A DNA stretch of 41,377 bases, taken from NCBI RefSeq assembly GCF_001463745.1, contig NZ_BBWJ01000031.1, positions 1 through 41,377 of the forward strand. The letters run 5' to 3'. Positions 26,942 to 35,594 of this stretch are shown here, piece by piece. The notes under the pieces are model-generated. The model had not been told where the DNA came from. It did no database searches and was given only the letters and a program-made list of their open reading frames with translations. The DNA comes from Aureimonas sp. AU22 (GTDB lineage: Bacteria; Pseudomonadota; Alphaproteobacteria; Rhizobiales; Rhizobiaceae). Every line of letters starts with the position of its first letter. Position 1 is the stretch's first letter. A program made the translations under genes and the position numbers.

Positions 26942-27129
26942 TTGTGATCGAGGAGGCGGCGCTTCCTTTTCTACAACCAAATTGTTATCGCGTCTGCTCC
27001 CGGCGGTTGTGTGAACGTGCAAACATTCCACGCGCGCGGTTGACGCATGCCTGACATGCACCGGGCGCCATGGTGCGGGCACGTGATTTCGTGTTCAGCC
27101 TGCGGCTGATTCGCTCGAGTGATTGACCC

Positions 27130-28347
27130 ATGACCCTACCCTCCGTTCCCGCAGCCTTCCCGGCCGACCTGCCGGCGCGCGCCGGCCCCCGCGTCGGCCT
27201 CGCGCTCGCCGCCCTGTCGCTCGGCTCCTTCGTCATCGGGGCCGGCGAGTTCGGCATCATGGGCCTCCTGCCGACGATGGCCGCCGACCTCGGCGTCTCG
27301 ATTCCGCAGGCCGGTCTCCTCGTCACCGGCTATGCGCTGGGCGTCGTCTTCGGTGCGCCGCTGCTTGCGGTCCTGACCTCGCGCTGGGAGCGCCGGCGCA
27401 CGCTCTTCCTCCTCGCGCTCGTCTTCTTCGTCGGCAATCTCGCCTGCGCTCTCGCACCGACCTATGGCCTCCTCATGGCCGCCCGCCTCTTCACCGCGCT
27501 CGCCCACGGCGCCTTCTTCGGGATCGGCGCGGTGCTCGCGGCCGAGATCGCCCGGCCCGGCAAGGAAGCGCAGGCCATCTCCATGCTCTTCGTCGGCATG
27601 ACGCTCGCCAACGTCTTCGGCGTGCCGCTCGGTACCGTGATCGGCCAGGCCTTCGGCTGGCGGTCCGCTTTCCTGGTGGTCTCCGCGCTGGCCGCCGTCA
27701 CCGGTCTGATGATCTTCCTCTTCGTGCCTGTCAGCCGGCCGAGGCCCGGCGTGCGCTTCGCCGAGGAACTGCGCGCGCTCGTGCGCCCGCCCGTCCTCCT
27801 CGCCATGTCGCTCAGCGTCCTCGCCTCTTCGGCGCTCTTCGTCCTCTACACCTATATCGCGCCGCTTCTCGTTGGCGTGACCGGTCTGGCGGAAACCACC
27901 GTTCCCTACCTTCTCTTCGTGCTCGGGACCGGCATGACGATCGGCAATCTCGCCGGGGCGCGCCTCGCCGACTGGAAGCTGATGCCCTCGATCATGGGCC
28001 TCTTCGCCGCCATGGCCGCCATTCTCACCGGCATCCACCTCTTCGCCGACAGTCCCGTTCCGATGGTCGTCCTCATGCTCCTCTGGGGCATGGTCGTCTT
28101 CGGTCTGACCTCGCCGATCCAGATGCGCATCGTCGCCACGTCGCAGGGCGCCCGCAACCTCGCCTCCACGATCAACCAGAGCGCCTTCAACCTCGGCAAC
28201 GCGTTCGGCGCCTGGGTCGGCGCCATGATGATCTCCGCGGGCCTCGGCTACGACACCCTGCCGCTCGCCTCCGCCGCCCTCGCGCTCTGCGCCCTCGCGG
28301 TCGCGGCCGTCAGCTGGCGGATGGACGGGCGGGCGTCGCGGGGTTGA
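27130..28347 (+). CDS. MFS transporter, DHA1 (AraJ/YdhP-like) exporter
   Basis: This 405-residue protein has twelve predicted membrane helices. The helix 2-3 loop is LTSRWERRRTLFLLAL, a variant of the MFS G-x-x-x-D-R-x-G-R/K-R-R motif in which the usual Gly and Asp are not both kept. The opening AALSLGSFVIGAGEFGIMGLLPTMAADLGVSIPQAG and the later VFGVPLGTVIGQAFGWRSAF match the arabinose/drug efflux DHA1 group. It probably exports a small molecule by proton antiport. It diverges from mucR across an AT-rich 240-base region and converges on the OmpA gene. The substrate is unknown. Confidence 0.9.
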   Translation: MTLPSVPAAFPADLPARAGPRVGLALAALSLGSFVIGAGEFGIMGLLPTMAADLGVSIPQAGLLVTGYALGVVFGAPLLAVLTSRWERRRTLFLLALVFFVGNLACALAPTYGLLMAARLFTALAHGAFFGIGAVLAAEIARPGKEAQAISMLFVGMTLANVFGVPLGTVIGQAFGWRSAFLVVSALAAVTGLMIFLFVPVSRPRPGVRFAEELRALVRPPVLLAMSLSVLASSALFVLYTYIAPLLVGVTGLAETTVPYLLFVLGTGMTIGNLAGARLADWKLMPSIMGLFAAMAAILTGIHLFADSPVPMVVLMLLWGMVVFGLTSPIQMRIVATSQGARNLASTINQSAFNLGNAFGAWVGAMMISAGLGYDTLPLASAALALCALAVAAVSWRMDGRASRG

Positions 28348-28349
28348 GG

Positions 28350-28507
28350 CAGGGGCGCTGCCCCTGCACCCCGCCAGGGGAATGATTCCCCTGGACCCCC
28401 ATCTGTGGTGACATGAAAAAGGGGGCCGCCGGCCCCCTTTTTCATGTCAAAAAGAAAGAAGGGTCCGGGAACTCATTCCCGGATGGGGTCCGGGGCAATC
28501 GCCCCGG
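28350..28507. repeat. Inverted pair of twin-hairpin repeats around a central hairpin
   Basis: Five hairpins stand in a row between convergent genes. On the left are 28350-28366 (CAGGGGC arms) and 28374-28394 (CCAGGGGAA arms). On the right are 28464-28483 (TCCGGGAA arms) and 28490-28507 (CCGGGGC arms). Read from the centre outward, both sides begin with GGGTCC and then hold an A/T-tipped hairpin with a CATTCCC right arm and a GGGGC-tipped hairpin. The sides are therefore diverged inverted copies of one element. The central hairpin is listed separately. It resembles intergenic palindromic repeats found at gene ends. Confidence 0.6.
28409..28449. terminator. Bidirectional terminator, 19-bp perfect stem
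   Basis: The arms 28409-28427 and 28431-28449 are perfect inverted copies around a three-base loop. On either strand the stem ends in a run of five T after a GC core, so it can terminate both the MFS gene (plus) and the ompA-like gene (minus). Confidence 0.85.
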
Positions 28508-28527
28508 CAATACCCCACTTCGCCCGA

Positions 28528-29193
28528 TCAGCCCGCCTGCAGCGGCGAGATGGAGATCTCGACGCGGCGGTTCTGGGCGCGGCCTGCTTCCGTCGCGTTG
28601 GAGGCGACCGGACGGCTCATGCCGTACCCTTGCGTGTTGAGGCGGCGCGGGTTGACGCCCTGGCTCGCAAGGAACTGCGAGACGGACGAGGCGCGGCGCT
28701 GCGACAGGGCGAAGTTGTAGCCCTCGCCGCCGACATTGTCGGTGTTGCCGGCGACATCCACGATCGACTGGTCGTACTTGTTGAGGACGATCGCGACGGA
28801 CTGGAGCGTCGGGTAGAACTCCGAGCGGACCTGGTCCTCGTTGGTGTCGAAGGTGATGTTGGAGGGCATGTTGAGGATGATCCGGTCGCCCTGTCGGGTG
28901 ACGGAGACGCCCGTGCCCTGGAGCTGCGCGCGCAGGTCCGCTTCCTGGCGGTCCATGTAGGCGCCGATGCCGCCGCCGCCGATGGCGCCGATGCCCGCGC
29001 CGATGAGCGCGGCACGGCCGGGATCGGTACCGGTGGCGCGGCCGACGAGATAGCCGCCGAGCGCGCCGGCGCCCGCACCGATGCCGAGGCCCCCGGCGGT
29101 GTTCGAGATCTTCTGCTCGCCCGTGTAGGGATCCGTGGTGCAGCCTGCGAGCAAGCTCGCCGAGGCGACGGCGGCAAGGATGAGCTTCTTCAT
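28528..29193 (-). CDS. OmpA-family lipoprotein with glycine-zipper
   Basis: This 221-residue protein begins with a lipoprotein signal (MKKLILAAVASASLLAGC, lipobox LLAGC, lipidated Cys18). Residues 34-78 are rich in Gly and Ala with small-residue spacing, a glycine-zipper segment that can insert in or cross a membrane. Residues 108-215 form the OmpA C-terminal peptidoglycan-binding domain: ITFDTNEDQVRSEFYP, then VDVAGNTDNVGGEGYNFALSQRRASSV and RAQNRRVEISI. It probably ties the outer membrane to peptidoglycan, like the YiaD/Pal-related lipoproteins. It is monocistronic, with terminators on both sides. Confidence 0.92.
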   Translation of the reverse strand: MKKLILAAVASASLLAGCTTDPYTGEQKISNTAGGLGIGAGAGALGGYLVGRATGTDPGRAALIGAGIGAIGGGGIGAYMDRQEADLRAQLQGTGVSVTRQGDRIILNMPSNITFDTNEDQVRSEFYPTLQSVAIVLNKYDQSIVDVAGNTDNVGGEGYNFALSQRRASSVSQFLASQGVNPRRLNTQGYGMSRPVASNATEAGRAQNRRVEISISPLQAG

Positions 29194-29372
29194 GACGAGT
29201 TCCAGCCTTCCGATGGTTCGGGGCTCCTCGCTTGAGTGGGATGCCCTCGATGGTCGTGAGGAAGGGGCTAGAAAACAGTCGGGGCTGGATTGGGGCTGAT
29301 GGGGCGGTTTTGTGCAGCCGTCGAAAATAAAGCTCGCGGCGCGTCATTTCGGCGACGCGAGCGGGTTGCATG

Positions 29373-29406
29373 AAAAAGGCCGGCTCCCCGCGCGGGAAGC
29401 CGGCCT
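29373..29406 (-). terminator. Intrinsic terminator of asd
   Basis: AGGCCGGCT (29377-29385) pairs with AGCCGGCCT (29398-29406); on the minus strand the stem is followed by a five-T run. It lies 28 bases after the asd stop and looks like a standard Rho-independent terminator. Confidence 0.8.
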
Positions 29407-29434
29407 GCGATACGGGCGCGCGTGACGAGGGACG

Positions 29435-30466
29435 TCAGGCCGCCTTCTTCTGGCCGATCAGCTTGCGGTTGACGAGGAGCTCGGCGATCTGGATGGCGTT
29501 GAGTGCGGCGCCCTTGCGCAGGTTGTCGGCGACAACCCACAGGTTAAGCCCGTTCTCCAGCGTCTGGTCCTCGCGGATGCGGCTGATATAGGTCGCGTCC
29601 TCGCCAGCCGTGTCGATCGGCGTGACGTAGCCACCGTCCTCGTGCTTGTCGATCACAAGGCAGCCGGGAGCCTCTCGCAGGATGTCGCGGGCTTCCTGGG
29701 CGGTGATCGGGTTCTCGAACTCGATGTTGACGGCTTCCGAGTGACCGATGAAGACCGGCACGCGTACGGCGGTGCAAGTGACCTTGATCTTCGGGTCGAG
29801 CATCTTCTTCGTCTCGACCATGACCTTCCACTCTTCCTTCGTCGAGCCGTCCTCCATGAAGACGTCGATATGGGGAATGACGTTGAAGGCGATGCGCTTG
29901 GTGAACTTCTTGGCGGTCACCGGATCGGCGACGAAGACGGCGCGCGACTGCTCGAAGAGTTCGTCCATGCCCTCCTTGCCGGCGCCCGAGACCGACTGAT
30001 AGGTCGAGACCACGACGCGCCGGATCGTCGCCTTGTCGTGCAGCGGCTTGAGGGCCACGACGAGCTGGGCGGTCGAGCAGTTCGGATTGGCGATGATGTT
30101 GCGCTTGGTGAAGCCCGCTACCGCGTCGGCGTTGACTTCCGGCACGATCAGGGGAACGTCGGCGTCGTAGCGGAAGGCCGAGGAATTATCGATCACGACG
30201 ACGCCCTGGGCGGCGATCTTCGGGGCCCATTCCTTCGCGACCGAGCCGCCGGCCGACATCAGGCAGATGTCCGTGCCCGCCCAGTCGTAGAGCTCGAGCG
30301 CCTTCACCTTGAGGGTCTTGTCGCCGAAGGACACCTCGGTGCCCTGGCTACGGCGCGAGGCCAGCGCCACGACCTCGTCGGCCGGAAAGCCGCGCTCGTC
30401 GAGGATATTGAGCATCTCGCGGCCGACATTGCCCGTCGCGCCGACCACAGCCACCTTGTAGCCCAT
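29435..30466 (-). CDS. asd: Aspartate-semialdehyde dehydrogenase
   Basis: This 343-residue enzyme reduces aspartyl-4-phosphate to aspartate-4-semialdehyde with NADPH, the branch-point step to lysine, diaminopimelate, threonine and methionine. NADPH binding is shown by GATGNVG at 9-15. The catalytic cysteine is C130 in ANPNCSTAQ, and the substrate loop SAGKEG/VSGAGKEGMDE follows. The start MGYKVAVVGATG at ATG 30466 fits the family's standard N terminus; a longer frame to 30535 is not supported. It has its own intrinsic terminator and no operon partner close by. Confidence 0.95.
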   Translation of the reverse strand: MGYKVAVVGATGNVGREMLNILDERGFPADEVVALASRRSQGTEVSFGDKTLKVKALELYDWAGTDICLMSAGGSVAKEWAPKIAAQGVVVIDNSSAFRYDADVPLIVPEVNADAVAGFTKRNIIANPNCSTAQLVVALKPLHDKATIRRVVVSTYQSVSGAGKEGMDELFEQSRAVFVADPVTAKKFTKRIAFNVIPHIDVFMEDGSTKEEWKVMVETKKMLDPKIKVTCTAVRVPVFIGHSEAVNIEFENPITAQEARDILREAPGCLVIDKHEDGGYVTPIDTAGEDATYISRIREDQTLENGLNLWVVADNLRKGAALNAIQIAELLVNRKLIGQKKAA

Positions 30467-30648
30467 CTTGAAACCCGCCAGTCCTTCGCCCCGAGAACCT
30501 GAAGTCACGCTCTCATCGCCCCGTCCCGGGGGCAAGCGGGACGAGGGGTCAATTAATGATGGTGGTTTTGGTGGAGGTGAGCGCGAACATGGGCTGGCTC
30601 ATGCGCTCTCGGTTCGGCGAAGTCAATCGGCAAGTTCCCCGGACCCCG

Positions 30649-30689
30649 ACGAACAGCGGCCGGCACCAAGGGCGCCGGCCGCTGTTCGT
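30649..30689 (-). terminator. 16-bp hairpin after the 41-residue gene
   Basis: The arms 30649-30664 and 30674-30689 are perfect inverted copies (ACGAACAGCGGCCGGC) with a nine-base loop. It begins 20 bases after the small gene's stop on the minus strand, and precedes the asd promoter area. There is no strong T-run. Confidence 0.6.
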
Positions 30690-30709
30690 TCAAACATGGG
30701 CGTGAAGCG

Positions 30710-30835
30710 TCAGACGCGGCGGTCCGGGTAGGTCCCGCCGGCCGGACGAGGCTGAGCGCTGCTGCGAGCCGCGCGCTCGGCGATCTTCTTGGTGACCCAG
30801 CCGACGAAGACGGCCTTGATGATGCTGCGAAGCAT
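30710..30835 (-). CDS. Small hypothetical protein, 41 residues
   Basis: I do not recognise this protein. It encodes MLRSIIKAVFVGWVTKKIAE followed by 21 mostly polar residues ending PDRRV. The first 15 residues make an amphipathic or marginally hydrophobic helix that could touch a membrane, and the rest is Arg-, Ala- and Pro-rich. Support for it being real is a GGGAG ribosome site seven bases before ATG 30835 and a perfect 16-bp hairpin just after the stop. It is transcribed toward asd. No known function is proposed. Confidence 0.6.
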   Translation of the reverse strand: MLRSIIKAVFVGWVTKKIAERAARSSAQPRPAGGTYPDRRV

Positions 30836-30981
30836 GGGGGAACTCCCGATCCATTGAGTTGGAGGGAGAATGCGAAGCCGTGCCGCCGGTTCCGCATGTC
30901 GGGTCGATGACATTCGTGTGATTGTGGCGAAACGGCGAATGCAACTTCCCTTTCCGTCAAAAACCGGTAACTTTTCCTTAA

Positions 30982-30999
30982 GGCGCCTCGAAAGGCGCC
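30982..30999 (+). promoter_or_regulatory. Leader hairpin before the MHS transporter gene
   Basis: GGCGCCT (30982-30988) and AGGCGCC (30993-30999) enclose the tetraloop CGAA. It lies 32 bases before the chosen GTG start. Its position and tight loop suggest an RNA structure in the leader. Confidence 0.35.
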
Positions 31000-31031
31000 G
31001 CCGCACCAACGCGGCCTGGGAGGGCAAGGGC

Positions 31032-32735
31032 GTGACGAGTTATCCGACGAACGCCGATCCGGCGTCCGAACGCAAACCCATGACGAAACGCGAGCGAAAG
31101 GTCATCATCGCCTCCTCGCTCGGCACCGTGTTCGAGTGGTACGACTTCTACCTCTACGGAACGCTGGCCGCGATCATCGGCAAGCAGTTCTTCTCGCAGT
31201 TTCCGCCGGCGACGCAGGCGATCTTCGCGCTTCTGACCTTTGCCGCCGGCTTCCTGGTGCGCCCCTTCGGCGCCCTCGTCTTCGGGCGGCTCGGCGATCT
31301 CGTCGGGCGCAAGTACACCTTCCTCCTCACCATCCTGATCATGGGCCTGTCGACCTTCGCGGTCGGCCTTCTGCCCGGCTACGACCAGATCGGCGTCGCC
31401 GCGCCCATCATCCTCGTCGCGCTGCGCATGGCGCAGGGCCTGGCGCTCGGCGGCGAGTACGGCGGCGCGGTGGTCTATGTGGCCGAGCACTCGCCGCGCA
31501 ACCGGCGCGGGTTCTACACGGCCTGGATCCAGACCACGGCGACGATGGGTCTCCTCCTGTCGCTGTTCGTGATCGTGACGTTGCGCATCAACCTCGGCGA
31601 GGACGCGTTCCAGACCTCGCAGCCGCTGTTCCTCGGGCTGACGGGCGGCTGGCGCATCCCGTTCCTCCTGTCGATCATCCTGCTCCTGATCTCGATCTAC
31701 ATCCGGCTGCAGATGCACGAATCGCCGATCTTCCAGAAGATGAAGGAGGAGGGCACCCAGTCCAAGGCGCCGCTGTCGGAGGCCTTCGGAAACTGGCGCA
31801 ACGGCAAGATCGTCCTGATCGCGCTGTTCGGCCTCGTGATCGGTCAGGCGGTGGTCTGGTACACCGGCCAGTTCTACGCGTTGTTCTTCCTGCAGACGGT
31901 GCTCAAGATCGACCTTCTGACGGCCAACGTCCTGATCGCATGGGCGCTGATCGCGGCAACGCCCTTCTTCCTGGTGTTCGGCTCCCTGTCGGACCGGATC
32001 GGTCGCAAGCCGGTGATCCTGGCGGGCTGCCTGCTGGCGGCGGCCACGTACTTCCCGCTGTTCAACGCGCTGACGCAGGCCGCCAACCCGACCTATTCCA
32101 GCGCCATCGAAAGCGTGCGGGCCGAGGTCGTCGCCGACCCCGCCACCTGCGGATCGCTGTTCGACCCGGTCGGCATCCGAACCTTCACGACGCCGTGCGA
32201 CGTGATGCGCCGGACGATGTCGCAGCAGGCCTTCCGCTATACGCAGGTCGACGCGCCGGCAGGCACGCCGGCCCAACTCGTGGTCAACGGCGGCGCGCCG
32301 ATCGCCTTCACCGACGCGAAGGCCTTCACGGACGCGCTCGGCCCCGCCATGGTCGCCGCCGGCTATCCCGCCGCAACCGATCCGGCCAAGGTGAAGGTCG
32401 ACGGCTTCTTCTCGGCGCTCGGCAACGGCCAGGCGCTGAAGGTGATCGCGATCCTCTGGGTCATGGTCGTGTATGTGACCATCGTCTACGGCCCGATCGC
32501 GGCGGCGCTCGTGGAGTTCTTCCCGACCCGCATCCGCTACACCGCCATGTCCTTGCCCTACCACATCGGCAACGGCTGGTTCGGCGGCCTCCTGCCGGCG
32601 ACCTCCTTCGCGATCGTCGCCTCCACCGGCGATATCTTCGCGGGGCTTTGGTACCCGGTGATCTTCGCGCTTCTCACGGTCGCGATCGGCGTGATCTTCG
32701 TGCGCGAGAAGAAGGGCGTCGATCTCGCCGACTGA
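31032..32735 (+). CDS. MHS-family MFS transporter with a large loop insert
   Basis: This 567-residue protein is homologous to metabolite:proton symporters (ProP, KgtP, ShiA). N-terminal family landmarks are SLGTVFEWYDFYLYGTLA and the helix 2-3 loop GRLGDLVGRKYTF; the repeated motif GSLSDRIGRKPVIL starts the second half. Between helices in the second half (about 32090-32420) sits an insert of roughly 110 residues that the usual 430-residue members lack. It contains two cysteines sixteen residues apart (ATCGSL and TPCDVM). GTG 31032 is chosen because GGGAGGGCAAGG precedes it; ATG 31080 lacks a site. The substrate is unknown; an organic acid or osmolyte is likely for the family. Confidence 0.88.
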   Translation: MTSYPTNADPASERKPMTKRERKVIIASSLGTVFEWYDFYLYGTLAAIIGKQFFSQFPPATQAIFALLTFAAGFLVRPFGALVFGRLGDLVGRKYTFLLTILIMGLSTFAVGLLPGYDQIGVAAPIILVALRMAQGLALGGEYGGAVVYVAEHSPRNRRGFYTAWIQTTATMGLLLSLFVIVTLRINLGEDAFQTSQPLFLGLTGGWRIPFLLSIILLLISIYIRLQMHESPIFQKMKEEGTQSKAPLSEAFGNWRNGKIVLIALFGLVIGQAVVWYTGQFYALFFLQTVLKIDLLTANVLIAWALIAATPFFLVFGSLSDRIGRKPVILAGCLLAAATYFPLFNALTQAANPTYSSAIESVRAEVVADPATCGSLFDPVGIRTFTTPCDVMRRTMSQQAFRYTQVDAPAGTPAQLVVNGGAPIAFTDAKAFTDALGPAMVAAGYPAATDPAKVKVDGFFSALGNGQALKVIAILWVMVVYVTIVYGPIAAALVEFFPTRIRYTAMSLPYHIGNGWFGGLLPATSFAIVASTGDIFAGLWYPVIFALLTVAIGVIFVREKKGVDLAD

Positions 32736-32755
32736 ACTTGAACGCGGACACGAAA

Positions 32756-32785
32756 AAGGGCCCCGGCAGCGATGCCGGGGCCCTT
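32756..32785. terminator. Bidirectional terminator between the MHS gene and leuB
   Basis: AAGGGCCCCGGCA (32756-32768) pairs perfectly with 32773-32785 around a four-base loop GCGA. An A-run precedes the stem, giving a T-run on the minus strand, which suits leuB; it also caps the convergent MHS gene. Confidence 0.8.
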
Positions 32786-32808
32786 CTCGTTCGATCGAAC
32801 CGAAGCGG

Positions 32809-33924
32809 TCAGGCCGCGAGGCGGCGCTTGAACTCGGCGGCCACCACATCGCCCATCTCGGCGGTGCCCACCTGACGGCAGCCCGGCGCCATGATGTCGC
32901 CGGTGCGCGTGCCCGCTTCCAGAACGCTCGCGATCGCGCCCTCGAGCGCGTCGGCCTGGCGGGTGAGGGCGAAGGAATAGCGCAGCATCATCGCGAACGA
33001 GGCGATCATCGCGATCGGGTTGGCGATGCCCTTGCCGGCGATGTCGGGCGCCGAGCCGTGCACCGGCTCGTAGAGGGCGCGGCGCTTGCCGGTGGAGGCG
33101 TCCGGCGCCCCGAGCGACGCCGAAGGCAGCATGCCGAGCGAGCCGGTGAGCATCGCCGCGATGTCGGACAGCATGTCGCCGAAGAGGTTGTCGGTGACGA
33201 TGACGTCGAACTGCTTCGGCGCGCGCACCAGCTGCATGCCGCCGGCATCCGCCAGCATATGCTCCAGCCGCACGTCGGGATACTCGTCGCGCCCGATGCG
33301 GCTCACGACCTCGTTCCATAGGACGCCCGTCTTCATGACGTTGCGCTTCTCCATCGAGGTGACCTTGCCGTGCCGCGTGCGGGCGGCCTCGAAGGCGGCG
33401 CGGGCGATGCGCTCGATCTCGTAGGTCTCGTAGACCTGCGTGTCGATGCCGCGCTTCTGGCCTTCCCCGAGGTCGACGATCTCCTTGGGGCTTCCGAAGT
33501 AGACGCCGCCGGTGAGCTCGCGCAGGATCAGGATGTCGAGCCCGTCGACCAGTTCGCGCTTGAGGGACGACGCCTCCGCCAGCGCGGGATAGCAGATGGC
33601 CGGCCGCAGGTTGGCAAACAGCGCCATGTCCTTGCGCAGACGCAGGAGACCCGCCTCCGGGCGGATCTCGTAGGGCACGCTGTCCCACTTGGGCCCGCCG
33701 ACCGCGCCGAACAGGACCGCGTCGGCGGCGAGCGCCTTGTCCATGTCGGCATCCGTGATGGGAACGCCGTGCGCATCGATCGCCGCGCCCCCGACCAGCG
33801 CTTCCTCGATCTCGAACCGGTCGCCGCCCGCCCCGTTGAGAACAGACACGATCTTGCCGACCTCGGCCATGGCCTCCGGTCCGATGCCGTCGCCGGGCAG
33901 AGCCAGGAGCTTGTGGGTGGTCAT
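32809..33924 (-). CDS. leuB: 3-isopropylmalate dehydrogenase
   Basis: This 371-residue enzyme of leucine biosynthesis oxidises and decarboxylates (2R,3S)-3-isopropylmalate with NAD to give 2-oxoisocaproate. It has the standard family length, the N-terminal [11 protein letters not shown] segment, the [10 protein letters not shown] loop, the [17 protein letters not shown] substrate-arginine segment, and [30 protein letters not shown] containing the NAD-binding motif. AAAGGA lies eight bases before the ATG. It follows leuD by 46 bases and is co-transcribed with it. leuC is not in the window. Confidence 0.96.
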   Translation of the reverse strand: MTTHKLLALPGDGIGPEAMAEVGKIVSVLNGAGGDRFEIEEALVGGAAIDAHGVPITDADMDKALAADAVLFGAVGGPKWDSVPYEIRPEAGLLRLRKDMALFANLRPAICYPALAEASSLKRELVDGLDILILRELTGGVYFGSPKEIVDLGEGQKRGIDTQVYETYEIERIARAAFEAARTRHGKVTSMEKRNVMKTGVLWNEVVSRIGRDEYPDVRLEHMLADAGGMQLVRAPKQFDVIVTDNLFGDMLSDIAAMLTGSLGMLPSASLGAPDASTGKRRALYEPVHGSAPDIAGKGIANPIAMIASFAMMLRYSFALTRQADALEGAIASVLEAGTRTGDIMAPGCRQVGTAEMGDVVAAEFKRRLAA

Positions 33925-33970
33925 GGCGGGTCCTTTCGGTGGAAACGTCGGAAGCGTGACGGGCGGGGCG

Positions 33971-34576
33971 TCAGGCCCAGGGGCGCGTCGAGGCGAGCGT
34001 CGTCTCGAAGGCGGCGATGCCGCCCTCCTGCTCGAGCGTCAGGCCGATGTCGTCGAGCCCGTTGAGGAGGCAGTGCTTGCGGAACGGGTCGATGTCGAAC
34101 CGGACGACGCCGCCATCCGGCCGGCGGATTTCCTGGGCTTCGAGATCCACCGTCAGCCGTGCGTTGGCGCCCTTGGCCGCGTCGCCCATCAGCGCGTCGA
34201 GCTCGTCGGAGGTCACGCGGATCGGCAGGATGCCGTTCTTGAAGCAGTTGTTGTAGAAGATGTCGGCGAAGGACGTGGAGATTACGCAGCGGATGCCGAA
34301 GTCGAGAAGCGCCCAGGGCGCGTGCTCGCGGCTCGACCCGCAGCCGAAATTGTCGCCCGCCACCAGGATCTCCGCGTTGCGATAGGCCGGCTTGTTGAGC
34401 ACGAACGTCTCGTCCTCCGAACCGTCCTCGCGGTAGCGGATGTTGGCGAAGAGGCCGACGCCCAGCCCGGTGCGCTTGATCGTCTTGAGATAATCCTTCG
34501 GGATGATCATGTCGGTGTCGACATTGAGGGTCGGAAGCGGTGCGGCGACGCCCGTCAGGTGGTCGAACTTCTGCAT
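33971..34576 (-). CDS. leuD: 3-isopropylmalate dehydratase small subunit
   Basis: This 201-residue protein is the swivel subunit of isopropylmalate isomerase, which converts 2- to 3-isopropylmalate together with the iron-sulfur LeuC subunit. Landmarks are [18 protein letters not shown] near the N terminus, the phosphate-like [17 protein letters not shown] loop, and [17 protein letters not shown]. The start [10 protein letters not shown] at ATG 34576 is the usual one; the long upstream frame is antisense to the lyase gene. AAAGGAAAGGA precedes the start. It is divergent from the CitE-like gene and upstream of leuB. Confidence 0.95.
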   Translation of the reverse strand: MQKFDHLTGVAAPLPTLNVDTDMIIPKDYLKTIKRTGLGVGLFANIRYREDGSEDETFVLNKPAYRNAEILVAGDNFGCGSSREHAPWALLDFGIRCVISTSFADIFYNNCFKNGILPIRVTSDELDALMGDAAKGANARLTVDLEAQEIRRPDGGVVRFDIDPFRKHCLLNGLDDIGLTLEQEGGIAAFETTLASTRPWA

Positions 34577-34696
34577 GGAAACCGTCCTTTCCTTTGTCGA
34601 TGCGGCTGTCGGCGTCTCGATACACCCTTCGTCCCCCTTTGCAAAAGGCTTCGCGAGCGCGCTTGAACGCGAGGGGGCGATCGGGCAGGGAAGGGC

Positions 34697-35590
34697 ATGA
34701 CCACGGCGCCCCAACCCCTCCTGCGCTCCGCGCTCTTCGTGCCGGCCGCCAACGCACGGGCGTTGGAGAAGTCCGCGGGGCTGCGGCCCGATGCACTGAT
34801 CTTCGATCTGGAGGACTCGGCTGCCGAGGAAGAGAAGGGCGCAGCGCGCGAGCGGCTGCGCGCGCATCTGGCCGGCTTGCCGCGGCGGTCGGCGAGCGAT
34901 CCCATCCGCGTCGTGCGGATCAATCCGCTGACGATGTCGTGTGGGACGGAAGACCTGCTGATGGCCTGCGCCGTGCGGGCCGACGCGGTGCTTCTGCCCA
35001 AGGCCGAGAGCCCGGTCGCTCTCGCCGAGGCCGACGTCGCGCTCCAGCATTGCGATGCGCCACCCGCGCTCGCGCTCTGGGCCATGATGGAGACGCCGAT
35101 GGGCGTCCTCCGCGCCGGCGCGATCGCGGGCGCTGCCCTGTCGCGCCCGCTCGGTGCCCTGGTGATCGGGCCGAACGATCTCGTGCTCGCAGCCGGCCTC
35201 GCGCTTTCGCCCGGCCGGCCGGAACTCATGCCCTGGATCGGCCCTGTTCTGGTGGCGGGCCATGCCCACGGCGTGCCGGTGCTCGACGGCGTGTTCAACG
35301 ACCTCGCCGACGCGGCCGGTTTTGCCGCCGAATGCGCGCAAGGGCGCCGCTTCGGCTTTGCCGGCAAGACGCTGATCCACCCCGCGCAGATCGCCCCGGC
35401 GGACGCCGCCTTCGGGCCCTCGACGGGCGAGATCGCGGACGCCGAGGCGATCGTCGCCGCCTTCGCCGACCCCGCACACCAGGGGCGCGGCGTGATCCGC
35501 CTCGGTACGCGCATGGTGGAGCGCCTCCACCTCATCCAGGCCGAGGCCCTTCTCGCCCGCGCCGCCCTGATCCAATCGAGGAAGGACTGA
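34697..35590 (+). CDS. CitE-like CoA ester lyase (HpcH/HpaI aldolase family)
   Basis: This 297-residue protein resembles the beta subunit of citrate lyase and the malyl-CoA/citramalyl-CoA lyases. It shows [33 protein letters not shown] near the N terminus with the magnesium-binding DLEDS at 37-41, [22 protein letters not shown], and [14 protein letters not shown] near the C terminus. It probably cleaves a 3-hydroxyacyl-CoA reversibly. No citrate lyase alpha or gamma genes are nearby, so it is not a citrate lyase complex. GCAGGGAAGGGC precedes the ATG. It is followed by the DUF1737 gene after only four bases. Confidence 0.9.
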   Translation: MTTAPQPLLRSALFVPAANARALEKSAGLRPDALIFDLEDSAAEEEKGAARERLRAHLAGLPRRSASDPIRVVRINPLTMSCGTEDLLMACAVRADAVLLPKAESPVALAEADVALQHCDAPPALALWAMMETPMGVLRAGAIAGAALSRPLGALVIGPNDLVLAAGLALSPGRPELMPWIGPVLVAGHAHGVPVLDGVFNDLADAAGFAAECAQGRRFGFAGKTLIHPAQIAPADAAFGPSTGEIADAEAIVAAFADPAHQGRGVIRLGTRMVERLHLIQAEALLARAALIQSRKD

Positions 35591-35594
35591 CCCG

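Noticed and set aside
30978-32849. A 623-codon minus-strand open frame opposite the MHS transporter
   Set aside because: The translation is Asp/Arg/His-rich and non-protein-like; the plus-strand frame has clear MFS motifs.
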